Source of the DNA: Demequina sp. TMPB413
GTDB lineage: Bacteria; Actinomycetota; Actinomycetes; Actinomycetales; Demequinaceae
Length of the DNA stretch: 64,000 bases
Assembly (NCBI RefSeq): GCF_020447105.2
Contig: NZ_CP096184.1
Span: forward strand, 2,790,001-2,854,000
Direction: 5' to 3'
Positions 49,981-60,856 of this stretch are shown here, in pieces. The notes beneath the pieces were generated by a model. The model had not been told where the DNA came from and did not search any database. It saw only the letters and a program-made list of their open reading frames with translations. Numbering within the stretch: position 1 is the first letter of the stretch; each line of letters starts with the position of its first letter. A program made the translations under genes and the position numbers.

Positions 49981-49986
49981 AACCTA
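49981..49986 (-). promoter_or_regulatory. Putative leaderless -10 box (TAGGTT) of dcd
   Basis: TAGGTT lies 6 nt before the ATG at 49972-49974 with no Shine-Dalgarno sequence between. Confidence 0.4.
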
Positions 49987-50041
49987 TCGTGACTGGCCCG
50001 GCGAGCGGGTGGGGGCGTGCGCAGTCGTGGAAAGGCGACGC

Positions 50042-50344
50042 CTAGTCCTTGCCGCCATCCTGTCGTCGGCGTCGTTCCTGCTCGTTGAGCCACACCCGAA
50101 AACTCGGGTCATCGTCAGGTGCGCGCGGGGGGCGATAGCCGCCACCTTGGGTACCGGGCGCTCCACGGTTGCTGAGCTTGGTGACAATCCAAGCTCCCGC
50201 GCCGATCAAGGGGGCGAAGAGCACGATCAGCACCCACAGCGTCTTGGGCAGGCGGTAGGGCTCCTCGTCGCGATGTTGGGCGATGTCCGCGATGACGTAG
50301 ACCGTGAGGCCCACGTAGAGGATCAGCGGAAGCATGTAGCGCAT
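50042..50344 (-). CDS. Small PLDc_N-like membrane protein
   Basis: 100 residues. Two hydrophobic helices (MLPLILYVGLTVYVIADIAQ and KTLWVLIVLFAPLIGAGAWIVTKL), separated by a short basic loop, match the PLDc_N (phospholipase D nuclease N-terminal) domain found alone in many actinobacteria. The C-terminal 40 residues are charged and probably cytoplasmic. Start ATG 50342-50344, with TACTGT 6 nt upstream; a longer open frame upstream is unsupported. Function unknown. Confidence 0.75.
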   Translation of the reverse strand: MRYMLPLILYVGLTVYVIADIAQHRDEEPYRLPKTLWVLIVLFAPLIGAGAWIVTKLSNRGAPGTQGGGYRPPRAPDDDPSFRVWLNEQERRRRQDGGKD

Positions 50345-50350
50345 GGGATC

Positions 50351-50356
50351 ACAGTA
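50351..50356 (-). promoter_or_regulatory. Putative leaderless -10 box (TACTGT) of the PLDc_N-like gene
   Basis: TACTGT lies 6 nt before the ATG at 50342-50344. The same hexamer precedes the gene at 60857 at the same distance. Confidence 0.4.
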
Positions 50357-50428
50357 AGAGCCGCGCGAGGCCGCGTCCAGCGGACAAGGGAGGGACCGCG
50401 TCCGGGACAGGCGTCCCAATGCGCAAAA

Positions 50429-50442
50429 TCGAACCGGTTGCA
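50429..50442 (+). promoter_or_regulatory. LacI-family (cre-like) operator upstream of cellobiose phosphorylase
   Basis: TCGAACCGGTTGCA agrees with the cre/LacI-family consensus TGNAANCGNTTNCA at all fixed positions but one. It lies about 107 nt upstream of the start. The adjacent perfect palindrome TCGAAA-AC-TTTCGA (50443-50456) may be part of the same control region. A LacI-type repressor sensing a beta-glucoside would be the expected partner. Confidence 0.45.
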
Positions 50443-50549
50443 TCGAAAACTTTCGAGCCGGAGGGCCCTCCAGACGGTGTGAGAGCGCGATCATGGGGCT
50501 AGGCTTGGCCTCGGCCCGCTGGCCGTCACACTTTCTGGAAGGTCTCCTC

Positions 50550-52973
50550 ATGCAGTTCGGTCACTTCGACGATGAAGCCCGCGAGTACGTCATTGAGACG
50601 CCGCACACGCCCTACCCCTGGATCAACTACTTGGGGTCTCAGGACTTCTTCGGTCTGGTGTCTCACACCGGCGGCGGCTACTGCTTCTACCGCGATGCCA
50701 AGATGCGCAGGCTCACGCGCTACCGCTACAACAACGTTCCCATCGACGACGGCGGCCGCTACTTCTCGATTAACGACGGTGGGGACGTGTGGAGCCCTTC
50801 GTACCGCCCGTACAAGACGGACCTCGAGTTCTTTGAGACGCGTCACGGCATGGGCTACACCCGCATCACGGGCGAGCGCGGCGGCCTGCGCGCCTCTGTG
50901 CTGCTCTTTGTGCCGGTGGACATCAACGCCGAGATCCACCAGGTGACGGTCACCAACACCACGGACAAGGCCAAGAGCTTCTCGCTGTTCAGCTTCCTCG
51001 AGTTCAACCTGTGGAACGCGGAAGACGACCAGACCAACTACCAGCGCAACCTCAGCATCGGCGAGGTAGAGGTAGAAGACGGCGCGATCTATCACAAGAC
51101 CGAGTACCGCGAGCGTCGCGACCACTACGCGGTGTACGGCGTCAACTCGCCCATCGCCGGCTTCGACACGGACCGCGACACCTACCTCGGCTTCGGCAAC
51201 GGCTTTGATGAGGCCGCAGTGCCTCACGCCGGCAAGTCCGGCGACTCGATCGCCTCCGGCTGGTACCCCTGCGCCTCACACCACCTCGAGGTCGAGCTCG
51301 CCCCCGGCGAGTCGAAGACCTACACGTTCGTGCTCGGCTACCTGGAGAACGCTCAGGACGACAAGTGGGAGTCGCCAGGCGTCATCAACAAGACGGGAGC
51401 CAAGGAACTGCTGGCCCGCTTCGCCACCAACGACGCGACCGACGCCGAGTTCGCCAAACTCAACGCCTACTGGGACAACTTGCTGGGCTCGTACACGGTG
51501 GAATCCGGTGACGACAAGCTCAACCGCATGGTCAACATCTGGAACCAGTACCAGTGCATGGTGACCTACAACATGTCGCGTTCCGCCTCGTACTTTGAGA
51601 CGGGCATGGGTCGCGGCATGGGCTTCCGCGACTCCAGCCAAGACCTGCTGGGCTTTGTGCACCTGGTGCCGGAGCGCGCCCGCGAGCGCATCATCGACAT
51701 CGCGTCCACCCAGTTCGAGGACGGCAGCGCGTACCACCAGTACCAGCCGCTCACCAAGCGCGGCAACCACGCTCTCGGCTCCGGCTTCAACGACGACCCG
51801 CTGTGGCTCATCCTGGGCGTCGCCGCCTACATCAAGGAGACGGGCGACTTCGCGATCCTTGACGAGATGGTGCCGTTCGACAACGACGAGTCGCTCGCGC
51901 AGCCCCTCATGGAGCACCTGAAGCGCTCGTTCAACCACCCGCTCGAGAAGGCCGGCCCGCACGGACTGCCGCTCATCGGCCGGGCCGACTGGAACGACTG
52001 CCTCAACCTCAACTGCTTCTCCTCGACCCCTGGAGAGTCCTTCCAGACCACGGAGAACCAGGCCGGCGGCGTCGCGGAATCCGTGTTCATTGCTGGCATG
52101 TTCGCCGCCATTGGCCCCGAGTACGCGGCGCTCGCGCGCAGGCGCGGCGACGACGCCGAGGCCGACAGGGCGGAGAAGGCCATCGCCGACATGAAGCAGG
52201 CCGTCGTGGACCACGGCTGGGACGGCGAGTGGTTCCTGCGCGCCTACGACTTCTACGGCAACAAGGTGGGCTCGAACGAGAACACCGAGGGCAAGATCTG
52301 GATCGAACCCCAGGGCTTCTGCATCATGGGCGGCATCGGCGTGGACGACGGCAAGGCCATCAAGGCGCTCGACGCGTGCCGCGAACGCCTCAACACCCCG
52401 CACGGCATGGTGCTCCAGAACCCCGCATACACGAGTTACCAGATCGAGCTGGGCGAAGTCTCCACGTACCCGCCCGGGTACAAGGAGAACGGCGGCATCT
52501 TCTGCCACAACAACCCGTGGGTGATCATCGCGGAGACCGTGGTGGGGCGCGCCGAGTATGCCTGGCAGTACTACAAGCAGATCACCCCCGCCTACCGCGA
52601 AGAGATCTCTGAGGTGCACCGTCTCGAGCCGTACGTCTACGCCCAGATGATCGCCGGCAAGGACGCTTCGCGTCACGGCGAGGCGAAGAACTCGTGGCTC
52701 ACCGGAACCGCCTCGTGGAACTTCGTGACGGTCTCCCAGTACCTGCTGGGCGTGCGCGCCGACTACGACGGCCTCGTGGTGGACCCGTGCATCGGCGAAG
52801 AGGTCGGCGAGTACACCGTGCGCCGCCAGATCCGCGGCGCCACCTACGTCATCACCGTGAAGTCCACCGGCGCCAAGGGCGCAACGCTCACCGTCGACGG
52901 GAAGGCGATCGAGGGCAACACCGTGCCCTACGCCGCCGCCGGCTCAACTGTGGAGGTCGTGGCTGCTCTGTAG
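50550..52973 (+). CDS. Cellobiose phosphorylase (GH94)
   Basis: 807 residues, the size of GH94 cellobiose phosphorylases. The N-terminal beta-sandwich begins [35 protein letters not shown]. The (alpha/alpha)6 catalytic barrel carries [11 protein letters not shown] (DWND at 480-483, the region of the general acid Asp). [24 protein letters not shown] and [23 protein letters not shown] segments form the phosphate and sugar site. The enzyme splits cellobiose with phosphate to glucose 1-phosphate and glucose in the cytoplasm. Chitobiose phosphorylase is a related alternative. Start ATG 50550 has GGAAGG upstream. The gene stands alone between its operator and a strong terminator. Confidence 0.9.
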   Translation: MQFGHFDDEAREYVIETPHTPYPWINYLGSQDFFGLVSHTGGGYCFYRDAKMRRLTRYRYNNVPIDDGGRYFSINDGGDVWSPSYRPYKTDLEFFETRHGMGYTRITGERGGLRASVLLFVPVDINAEIHQVTVTNTTDKAKSFSLFSFLEFNLWNAEDDQTNYQRNLSIGEVEVEDGAIYHKTEYRERRDHYAVYGVNSPIAGFDTDRDTYLGFGNGFDEAAVPHAGKSGDSIASGWYPCASHHLEVELAPGESKTYTFVLGYLENAQDDKWESPGVINKTGAKELLARFATNDATDAEFAKLNAYWDNLLGSYTVESGDDKLNRMVNIWNQYQCMVTYNMSRSASYFETGMGRGMGFRDSSQDLLGFVHLVPERARERIIDIASTQFEDGSAYHQYQPLTKRGNHALGSGFNDDPLWLILGVAAYIKETGDFAILDEMVPFDNDESLAQPLMEHLKRSFNHPLEKAGPHGLPLIGRADWNDCLNLNCFSSTPGESFQTTENQAGGVAESVFIAGMFAAIGPEYAALARRRGDDAEADRAEKAIADMKQAVVDHGWDGEWFLRAYDFYGNKVGSNENTEGKIWIEPQGFCIMGGIGVDDGKAIKALDACRERLNTPHGMVLQNPAYTSYQIELGEVSTYPPGYKENGGIFCHNNPWVIIAETVVGRAEYAWQYYKQITPAYREEISEVHRLEPYVYAQMIAGKDASRHGEAKNSWLTGTASWNFVTVSQYLLGVRADYDGLVVDPCIGEEVGEYTVRRQIRGATYVITVKSTGAKGATLTVDGKAIEGNTVPYAAAGSTVEVVAAL

Positions 52974-52997
52974 CCACCCTTCGCTGCGCATCTGCGC

Positions 52998-53033
52998 ATG
53001 ACAATGCCCCGGCCCGTGCCGGGGCATTGTCAT
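52998..53033. terminator. Strong hairpin terminator after cellobiose phosphorylase
   Basis: A perfect 15-bp stem (ATGACAATGCCCCGG / CCGGGGCATTGTCAT) with a 6-nt loop CCCGTG lies between two convergent genes (stops at 52973 and 53057). The symmetric stem suits termination in both directions. Confidence 0.8.
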
Positions 53034-53056
53034 TTCGCGACCAGGTCGCGGTGGGG

Positions 53057-54097
53057 TTACGGCTTCGGGGGAGCGGGCGGCTGGCGCGTCTCGGCAGCGG
53101 ACGACGCTGGGGACGCGGGCGCCGCTGTCGGCGCCGCTGTGGCCGGGCTCGCGCTGACGGGCGCAGACGCCGCCGCACCGCGCTCGCGCCGCGACCGCCG
53201 TGCCCGAACCAGCGCCATCACCACGAAGGCAATGAGCGCTGCCGCTGCCGCCCAGGGCAACAGCACGCCGATCACGACGAGGGCCACCGACACGAATCCT
53301 GCGAGCGCGTCCCAGCCCGAGACCAAGCCGTCCCAGAAGCTCTTCGGCGAGTCATCCTCCTCCTCGACCACCTCGATGGGCTCGGTGGTCAGTGAGAGGT
53401 CGATCGTGGACAGCGACACCTGGTCGTCGAGCCCGCGCTGCTGAGCCTCGAGGCTCTGGAGCTGCGCTTGGCGGGCTGCAAGCTCGTCCTCAAGCGTGAT
53501 GATGTCCCTCAGGTCCTTCGCCTCGGCCAGTAGGCCACGAATGCGCTCGGTCGACTCGCGCAGCGTGGAGATTCTTGCGGCGAGATCCGTGACCTCAGTC
53601 GTCACATCGCGGCCCTCTGTCGTGTAGTGATCAACAGTTCCCAACTCGCGCAAGTCATCGACCACGTCGTCAAGACGGTTCTCTGGGATGCGCATCGTGA
53701 GGGCCGCGGAGCCGCCGTCGCGGTCGTCTGGAGCGGTCTCGTTGCGGGCATCAATGCGCCCTCCGGCGCCCTCCACGATATCCGCGGCCCTGTCGGACGC
53801 CGCGATCGGGTCCTCGACTGTGATGTAGAGCGATCCGGTGACGATGAGTGCCCTGTTGTCCGCCGCGCCGCCCTCACCTTCGAAACCGTCGCCCCCGACG
53901 CCGTCGTCGGCTGCCGCCTGCGGCGCTTCTGCTCCGTCAGCGCGGGAGTCGGCCTGAACGGCGTCACCCCCTGGGGAGGAGTCTTCGGACGACGAACAAC
54001 CGCCCAGCGCCCCTATCGCCACTATCAGCCCTGCTATGACCCCGGCCCGCCACGTGTGGCGCACCGTCCCCTCTGCTGTGCGGTTCATGTTGCTCAT
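53057..54097 (-). CDS. DUF4349-like lipoprotein with coiled coil and C-terminal membrane helix
   Basis: 346 residues. Signal peptide with lipobox near residue 30 (VAIGALGGCSSSE). A DUF4349 domain follows: ALIVTGSLYITVEDPIAASDRAADIVEGAGGRIDARN, LTMRIPENRLDDVVDDLRELGTV and VTTEVTDLAARISTLRESTERI. It ends in a coiled coil, then a hydrophobic helix (LAGFVSVALVVIGVLLPWAAAAALIAFVV) and an Ala/Pro-rich tail. The protein would be tethered at both ends of its external domain. Function unknown in the family. Start ATG 54095-54097 chosen; an ATG three codons later is possible. Confidence 0.82.
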   Translation of the reverse strand: MSNMNRTAEGTVRHTWRAGVIAGLIVAIGALGGCSSSEDSSPGGDAVQADSRADGAEAPQAAADDGVGGDGFEGEGGAADNRALIVTGSLYITVEDPIAASDRAADIVEGAGGRIDARNETAPDDRDGGSAALTMRIPENRLDDVVDDLRELGTVDHYTTEGRDVTTEVTDLAARISTLRESTERIRGLLAEAKDLRDIITLEDELAARQAQLQSLEAQQRGLDDQVSLSTIDLSLTTEPIEVVEEEDDSPKSFWDGLVSGWDALAGFVSVALVVIGVLLPWAAAAALIAFVVMALVRARRSRRERGAAASAPVSASPATAAPTAAPASPASSAAETRQPPAPPKP

Positions 54098-54287
54098 GCT
54101 AATGAGACGCTCGGGAGAGCGGAACGGTTGGGTGTGCGAAACCGCTAACGATACGGACACGCCCTGGCCTCACCGCTCTCTCGCCGCCGTGCAACGTCGT
54201 CCGCTCGCAGTGAAATCGGGATCATCCGCGCCGCCTGGGCCCGTTGCAATCAATAGCAACACCCACGCCACCGAGAGGAGAGGAACC

Positions 54288-55220
54288 ATGCGCAGACAAG
54301 CACTCGCCGCGTTCGCGGCAGGCGCGCTTGGACTCGCCATTGCGGTGCCAGCAGGCGCCACGACGGCCGAGGACGAGACGACGCTCACAGCAGTCAACGC
54401 CCTACCGGACACCGCGATCGACCTCTACAACCAAGACGAGATCCTGGTCGATGACTTCGAACCCGGCACCGTCGTGGGGCCGATGCCTATTGAACCTGGC
54501 GAGATCGAAGTGACGGCCGCGGCCCCTGACGCTCCAGACAACCTGACGCCGATCATCGGGCCGGCGCTCACTTCCCTCGAAGAGGGTGGCCATGTGAGCG
54601 TGGTCGCGTACCTCACGGACGAGGGCGTGCCAGCGCTCGCGAGTTTTGAAGAAGACGTGAAGCCCACCGTCGTCACCGATGGCGCAAGGCTGGTGGTCAG
54701 GCACGTGGCCTCCGCTCCAGCAGTCGACGTGCTCGTGGATGGAACCGCGCTCGCGAGCGGCGTCATGAGCGGCGACGACGTGGCCGAAGAAGTGACCGCA
54801 GGCGACTACGCGCTCAGCGTGGCCTCCGCCGAAACGGGAGAAGAACTCCTCTCCTCAGGGACGCTCACGCTGGAGACGGACCAAGTGACCACCGTCTACG
54901 TCTACGGATCCGCTGAGGATGACTCGCTTGCGTTGCTGACCACCACGCGAGACGTGGTGCGCCCCGACGCCATCCCTGACGAGCCCACTGCGACGGCCTC
55001 GGCAAGCCCTTCCGCATCGCCGACCCCCAGCGTCGTCCCTGACGACGGGATCACGACCGACACCGATGGCACCTCCCCTTGGTGGTGGCTCGTCGCTGGG
55101 CTGGTTCTGATCGCGGTCATCGCGGCGGTGGCCATCGCGCGGGCCAGCAAGGCCGGCAACGACCCCGTGTCAGGGGACGGCCGCGGGCCTGAGGAAGGCC
55201 CTGGGCCCGTGAACCGCTAG
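54288..55220 (+). CDS. Surface-anchored DUF4397-like protein
   Basis: 310 residues. Signal peptide at 1-25 (LAAFAAGALGLAIAVPAGATTA). The body repeats a DUF4397-like unit twice (TLTAVNALPDTAIDLYNQDEIL..., then RLVVRHVASAPAVDVLVDGTAL). A Ser/Thr/Pro-rich linker (TASASPSASPTPS) leads to one transmembrane helix (WWWLVAGLVLIAVIAAVAIA) and a short cytoplasmic tail. Proteins of this type are exported and anchored, with no known enzyme activity. Start ATG 54288 has GAGAGGAGAGGAACC upstream. Divergent from the DUF4349 lipoprotein gene. Confidence 0.82.
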   Translation: MRRQALAAFAAGALGLAIAVPAGATTAEDETTLTAVNALPDTAIDLYNQDEILVDDFEPGTVVGPMPIEPGEIEVTAAAPDAPDNLTPIIGPALTSLEEGGHVSVVAYLTDEGVPALASFEEDVKPTVVTDGARLVVRHVASAPAVDVLVDGTALASGVMSGDDVAEEVTAGDYALSVASAETGEELLSSGTLTLETDQVTTVYVYGSAEDDSLALLTTTRDVVRPDAIPDEPTATASASPSASPTPSVVPDDGITTDTDGTSPWWWLVAGLVLIAVIAAVAIARASKAGNDPVSGDGRGPEEGPGPVNR

Positions 55221-55329
55221 AGATGGACGGCCCGCCCTCGCGAGCGGGTGGGCCCGACCCAGCGCGTAATGAGGGTATGGTGAGCGATTAACTTCAAGGC
55301 CCTTTGTGGCAGAAGAGGTATGTGCAGTC

Positions 55330-57167
<1,838 letters not shown>

Positions 57168-57191
57168 CAGGGTTGCTGTGGTGGGGTCCGG

Positions 57192-57854
57192 CTAGGGTCG
57201 CTGAGAGAACCTCTCGAGAAGCTCGCCGTCGCCAGCGACCACCAAGAGGTCGTCTGGCCCGATCGTCGTGTCCCTGCCCGCGTACTCGAAGTCCTCGCCT
57301 GGCGACTTCACGCCGATGACCTGGATGCCGTACTTGTTGCGCAAGTCGAGCTGGTCGAGCCTGAAGTTGTGCGTCTCCTTCGGTGGGCGCATCTTCACGA
57401 TCGTGAAGCCGTCCTCCACCTCGATGTAATCGAGCATCTTGCCGCCAACGGAGTGCGCCACCCTGGCCCCAGCGTCGGCCTCTGGAAGGACCACGTGGTG
57501 GGCGCCGATGCGCTCGAGGATGCGCTGGTGCTCGGCCGTGGTGGCTTTGGCCCAGATTTCCTTGATGCCGATGTCCACCAGGTTGCCGGTGATGAGCACC
57601 GATGCCTCCAGGGACGTGCCCACGCCAACCACGGCCGCGCCAAAGTCTTTCGCGCCGATCTGCTCGAGCGCACGGGGGTCAGCGGCGTCGGCCTCGACCA
57701 CGGGCAGGCGTGCCGACCAGCGCTCCACCAGGTCGGGGTCGCGCTCGACTGCGAGCACCTCGACGTCCATGAGGTCCAGCGTGTCGGCCAATGCGGAGCC
57801 GAAGCGGCCCAGTCCGATGACCAGGACGCCTTGGTCTTGAGTCTCGTTAGCCAA
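57192..57854 (-). CDS. Potassium uptake regulatory subunit (TrkA/KtrA type)
   Basis: 220 residues. RCK/TrkA-N domain with VLVIGLGRFGSALADTLDLMDVEVLAVERDPDLVERW at 10-46, and GTSLEASVLITGNLVDIGIKEIWAKATTAEH in the second half of the nucleotide-binding domain. A TrkA-C domain covers about 135-220 (FRLDQLDLRNKYGIQVIGVK, IGPDDLLVVAGDGELLERF). It binds nucleotide on the cytoplasmic side and gates the membrane subunit encoded just upstream, with which its start overlaps by 8 nt. Confidence 0.93.
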   Translation of the reverse strand: MANETQDQGVLVIGLGRFGSALADTLDLMDVEVLAVERDPDLVERWSARLPVVEADAADPRALEQIGAKDFGAAVVGVGTSLEASVLITGNLVDIGIKEIWAKATTAEHQRILERIGAHHVVLPEADAGARVAHSVGGKMLDYIEVEDGFTIVKMRPPKETHNFRLDQLDLRNKYGIQVIGVKSPGEDFEYAGRDTTIGPDDLLVVAGDGELLERFSQRP

Positions 57855-59220
57855 TGAGGGGCCTTTCCTTCGGGTAGCGGACCACGCGCCGCCGCCTATT
57901 CAACGCTAGCGCTGCCACAACCGTGAGGGAGCCTACGCGCCCGATGTACATCATGGCGATGAGGGTGGCCTTCGCGTCGGCGTCGAGGTCTGCGGTGATC
58001 CCGGTGCTCAAGCCGCACGTGGCGAAGGCGGAAACCACCTCGTACAGCGCCTGGTCGAGCTTGATGCCCGTCTGCCACAGGAAGACGGTGGTCCCGAGAA
58101 TCACGACGGCCAGACTCATCATGGTCACCGACACCGCCAGGCGCAGCACCTCGGTGCCGATGCGCTTGCCGAAGGCCTCGATGTCGCGGCGGCCGCGCGC
58201 TTCCGCCCAGATCGCGAGGACAAGGACGGCGAGCGTCGTGACCCTGATGCCGCCTGCCGTCGAGCCAGAGCCGCCGCCGATGAACATCAACACGATCTCG
58301 AGCAGCCACGTGGTCTCGCGCGCCTGCCCGATGTCGAAGGACGCGAAGCCGCCGGAGCGCTGGTTGATGGACTGGAAGAAGATGTTGCCGACGGTCTCCG
58401 CCGTGCTGGCGTCTCCCAGGGTGTTGGGGTTTGACCACTCGAACACGGCGAGAAAGCTGGCGGAGACCAGGGCCAGGCCGGCGATCGTGACGAGCGTGAG
58501 CTTGGTGTGCAGGGTCCATCTGCGAGGCCTGCGCCACTCGCGCATGATGTTGAGGTACACGGGAAAGCCGAGCGCACCCACAAAGACGCCAAGGCCGATG
58601 GGCATCAGCATCCACGGGTCTCCCGCATACGGGATGAGTCCGAGCGGGTCCGGCGAGAACCCCGCGTTGTTGAAGGCGGAGATCGCGTAGAAGACGGAGA
58701 AGCCAGCGGATTTGCCGAGACCGTAGTCGAGCGTCAGGAAGCGCGGAAACAAGACGAGGGCGATGATCGCCTCTGCTGACGTCGAGACGATGACGATCGT
58801 GCGCAGGAGCGAGCGGAGGTCGCCCAGGCCGGTCGCGCGCGCCTCTCCTGCGGCAAGGATGCGCTGGGTGAGACCGATGCGGCGGCTCACCGCGAGGCCC
58901 ACCAGGGAGGCGAGGGTCATGATCCCGAGCCCGCCCACCTTGATGCCGATCGCGATGATCGTGAGCCCGGTGGGCGACCAATAGGTGCCGGTGTCGACCG
59001 TCACGAGTCCCGTCACGCAGACGGCGCTCGTGGCCGTGAAGAGCGCATCGATGAAGGGGGCACGAGTCCCGCTCGTGGTGGCCGCCGGCAGGGACAGCAG
59101 ACCGGTGAATAGCAGAATGACAGAGCCGAAGGCGCCGAGGGCGATGCGCGCAGGGTGCTGGAGAGCGAGGTTGTCGATCTGATCGCCGACCCACTCGCGC
59201 GTTGTCCGCTGACTGGCCAT
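57847..59220 (-). CDS. Potassium transporter membrane subunit (TrkH/KtrB type)
   Basis: 457 residues with four MPM repeats. The selectivity-filter turns are visible in each: TSAVCVTGL, FNNAGFS, NQRSGGF and CGLSTG. The gating loop between M3A and M3B is GGGSGSTAGGIRVTT. Length around 450 matches KtrB rather than the longer TrkH. Start ATG 59218-59220 with AAAGGAGAG upstream. Together with the RCK subunit downstream it forms a K+ uptake system. Confidence 0.93.
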   Translation of the reverse strand: MASQRTTREWVGDQIDNLALQHPARIALGAFGSVILLFTGLLSLPAATTSGTRAPFIDALFTATSAVCVTGLVTVDTGTYWSPTGLTIIAIGIKVGGLGIMTLASLVGLAVSRRIGLTQRILAAGEARATGLGDLRSLLRTIVIVSTSAEAIIALVLFPRFLTLDYGLGKSAGFSVFYAISAFNNAGFSPDPLGLIPYAGDPWMLMPIGLGVFVGALGFPVYLNIMREWRRPRRWTLHTKLTLVTIAGLALVSASFLAVFEWSNPNTLGDASTAETVGNIFFQSINQRSGGFASFDIGQARETTWLLEIVLMFIGGGSGSTAGGIRVTTLAVLVLAIWAEARGRRDIEAFGKRIGTEVLRLAVSVTMMSLAVVILGTTVFLWQTGIKLDQALYEVVSAFATCGLSTGITADLDADAKATLIAMMYIGRVGSLTVVAALALNRRRRVVRYPKERPLIG

Positions 59221-59332
59221 CCCTCTCCTTTCCCGTCTGTGCCGTGCGTATCGGGTGCCCCTGGCGGACTCCCACCCCTACTGTGACACGCGCACGCGCC
59301 CGCCTAGGTAGTCATCGGCATAATTGCCGTTC

Positions 59333-59361
59333 TTCACAACGGTCCAGGCAACCCCTACAGT
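59333..59361 (+). promoter_or_regulatory. Putative promoter of the BldC-like gene
   Basis: TTCACA (59333-59338) and TACAGT (59356-59361) are separated by 17 nt. They lie 53 nt before the TTG start at 59415, which has its own AAGGAG. Confidence 0.4.
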
Positions 59362-59414
59362 GGAAGAGGCATTCGGCCGATACACACGGCGAGTGCATCC
59401 AAAGGAGACCTGGG

Positions 59415-59645
59415 TTGTCTGAGAACACGTCCCCGCGATTTTTGACGGTCGCGGAGGTAGCCGACATGTGTCGCGTATCGCGCATGACCGTGTACCGGTG
59501 GGTGCACAACGGTGACCTGCCCGCTGTGCGGTTCGGAAAGTCGTTCCGAGTGCCCCAGGCGGCCGCTGAGGAGTTCGTCCAGCGGGCGGCCATTACGTCT
59601 GATCTGGACCAAGATGGCGGTTCGGGCGTCACCGCTGTAGGCTAA
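59415..59645 (+). CDS. BldC-like MerR-type DNA-binding protein
   Basis: 76 residues. PRFLTVAEVADMCRVSRMTVYRWVHNGDLPAVRFGKSFRVPQAAAEEFV is a winged helix-turn-helix of the BldC/excisionase group, nearly the whole protein. BldC binds repeated DNA sites head to tail and controls development in Streptomyces. In non-sporulating actinobacteria its homologue is of unknown role. TTG at 59415-59417, 7 nt after AAGGAG, is chosen. Longer open frames upstream are rejected because homology begins here and the ribosome site is well placed. Confidence 0.88.
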   Translation: MSENTSPRFLTVAEVADMCRVSRMTVYRWVHNGDLPAVRFGKSFRVPQAAAEEFVQRAAITSDLDQDGGSGVTAVG

Positions 59646-59710
59646 GACACCGTGTCACGCGCTCGCCGCGTGCCTCCGCCAGCCGCAAGCATCCGATCAA
59701 GGTAGGTTCC

Positions 59711-59809
59711 GTGGGATCCGTCATCAAGAAGCGTCGCAAGCGCATGTCGAAGAAGAAGCACCGCAAGCTGCTTCGCAAGACTCGCCACCAGCGTCGCAAT
59801 AAGAAGTAG
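59711..59809 (+). CDS. bS22-like AURKAIP1/COX24 domain ribosomal mini-protein
   Basis: Only 32 residues and very basic: GTG GGA TCC GTC opens MGSVIKKRRKRMSKKKHR, and the rest continues KLLRKTRHQRRNKK. It matches the AURKAIP1/COX24 domain proteins identified as the small-subunit protein bS22 in mycobacterial ribosomes. It would sit on the 30S subunit near the decoding region. The gene follows the BldC-like gene by 65 nt, a neighbourhood often conserved in actinobacteria, and is followed by a terminator hairpin. Confidence 0.85.
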   Translation: MGSVIKKRRKRMSKKKHRKLLRKTRHQRRNKK

Positions 59810-59823
59810 ACGCGTTTAGCGCT

Positions 59824-59852
59824 AAGCCCGTGCCCTTCGGGGGTGCGGGCTT
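59824..59852 (+). terminator. Rho-independent terminator after the bS22-like gene
   Basis: AAGCCCG-TGCCC-TTCGG-GGGTG-CGGGCTT forms a stem of about 12 bp (with two G-T pairs) around a TTCG-type loop, and TTTG follows. It lies between this gene and the convergent HAD phosphatase gene (ends 59874). Confidence 0.7.
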
Positions 59853-59873
59853 TGTCGTGTCTGGAGCGAGAGG

Positions 59874-60719
59874 CTAGACGGCGTCGTCCGTTGCCGCGAG
59901 CCGACGTCGCTTGCGTGCCCTGAAGGGCGTGAGCAACGTGTGCCCGATGCTGCGCAGCACCTTCAGCAGGATCCACACAAAGCCGGTGAGGCTGCGGCGC
60001 ACGATCGAGCGTCGGCCCTGGGGGTTGCGGCCCCTGAAGTCCTGGATGGGCCAGCCAAGCTTCTTCGCATGGCGCCTCAGGCGAGAGTCAGGGTTGATGG
60101 CGCAACCGTGGCCCACGACCGTGAGCATCGGCGCGTCATTCATGGAGTCGCCGTAAGCGAAGCAGCGGGACAAGTCCAGCTGCTTGCGCGCGGCCAGCTC
60201 GCGCACAGCCACGGCCTTCGCCTCGCCGTGCATCATGTCGCCCACCAGCCGGCCGGTATAGAGGCCGCCCTTGTGCTCTGCGATGGTTCCGAGCGCGCCC
60301 GTCGCGTTGAGTCGGCGCGCAATGAGCCTGCCGATCTCCACGGGAGAGGCGGTCACAAACCACACCTCGTGACCTTGAGCGCGGTGCTCGTCGATCAGCG
60401 CCTTGGTGCCGGGGAAGATGCGCATGGCCAGGATTTCGTCGTAGACCTCTTCGCCGATGGCTGCCATCTCGGCGACCGACCAGCCCTTGATGATCGACAA
60501 GGCCTCGCTGCGGACCGTCGTCATCTGCTCTTGAGACTCGCCGAACACGAGGTACTTGAGTTGCTCCCAGGCGAACCGGATCAGATCGCGGTTGCGAAAG
60601 TAACCCCGCTGCTTGAGACCGCGCGCAATGTGGAAAGCACTGGCACCGCGGATGACCGTGTTATCCACGTCAAAGAACGCGGCGACAGGGTTGGGCGCGA
60701 CCTGTTCTTGACGCGTCAT
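59874..60719 (-). CDS. HAD-superfamily IB phosphatase
   Basis: 281 residues. Motif I AFFDVDNTVIRG with the nucleophile Asp (and acid/base Asp two residues on), motif II VWFVTASPVEI, motif III Lys in GEAKAVAVRE, motif IV CFAYGDSMNDAPML. The helical cap lies between motifs I and II, as in SerB-like HAD-IB hydrolases. The C-terminal 40 residues are basic with a hydrophobic stretch (LTGFVWILLKVLRSIGHTLL), suggesting membrane contact. Substrate unknown; a phospholipid-linked phosphate is possible. ATG 60717-60719, with TAGGCT 6 nt upstream. Confidence 0.88.
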   Translation of the reverse strand: MTRQEQVAPNPVAAFFDVDNTVIRGASAFHIARGLKQRGYFRNRDLIRFAWEQLKYLVFGESQEQMTTVRSEALSIIKGWSVAEMAAIGEEVYDEILAMRIFPGTKALIDEHRAQGHEVWFVTASPVEIGRLIARRLNATGALGTIAEHKGGLYTGRLVGDMMHGEAKAVAVRELAARKQLDLSRCFAYGDSMNDAPMLTVVGHGCAINPDSRLRRHAKKLGWPIQDFRGRNPQGRRSIVRRSLTGFVWILLKVLRSIGHTLLTPFRARKRRRLAATDDAV

Positions 60720-60725
60720 AAGGCC

Positions 60726-60731
60726 AGCCTA
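60726..60731 (-). promoter_or_regulatory. Putative leaderless -10 box (TAGGCT) of the HAD phosphatase gene
   Basis: TAGGCT lies 6 nt before the ATG at 60717-60719. Confidence 0.45.
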
Positions 60732-60844
60732 ACGGCGTAGGGAAGCGCTGAGAGCCCCCAATGGGATGGCCGCGAGGCCGCCGGTGCGCCTCAAGGAGAA
60801 GGTGCGCTGGCAGTGGGCAAGTTTCACGGGGGCTCAACTCGGCT

Positions 60845-60850
60845 TACTGT
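60845..60850 (+). promoter_or_regulatory. Putative leaderless -10 box (TACTGT) of the glutaredoxin-like operon
   Basis: TACTGT lies 6 nt before the GTG at 60857 and supports that start over the 96-nt upstream extension of the frame. It would drive the cytochrome c maturation operon. Confidence 0.45.
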
Positions 60851-60856
60851 TGCGGT

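Noticed and set aside
51276..52676. Long open frame (466 codons) opposite cellobiose phosphorylase
   Set aside because: Valine/leucine/arginine-rich shadow of a well-supported GH94 gene with no own ribosome site or motif.
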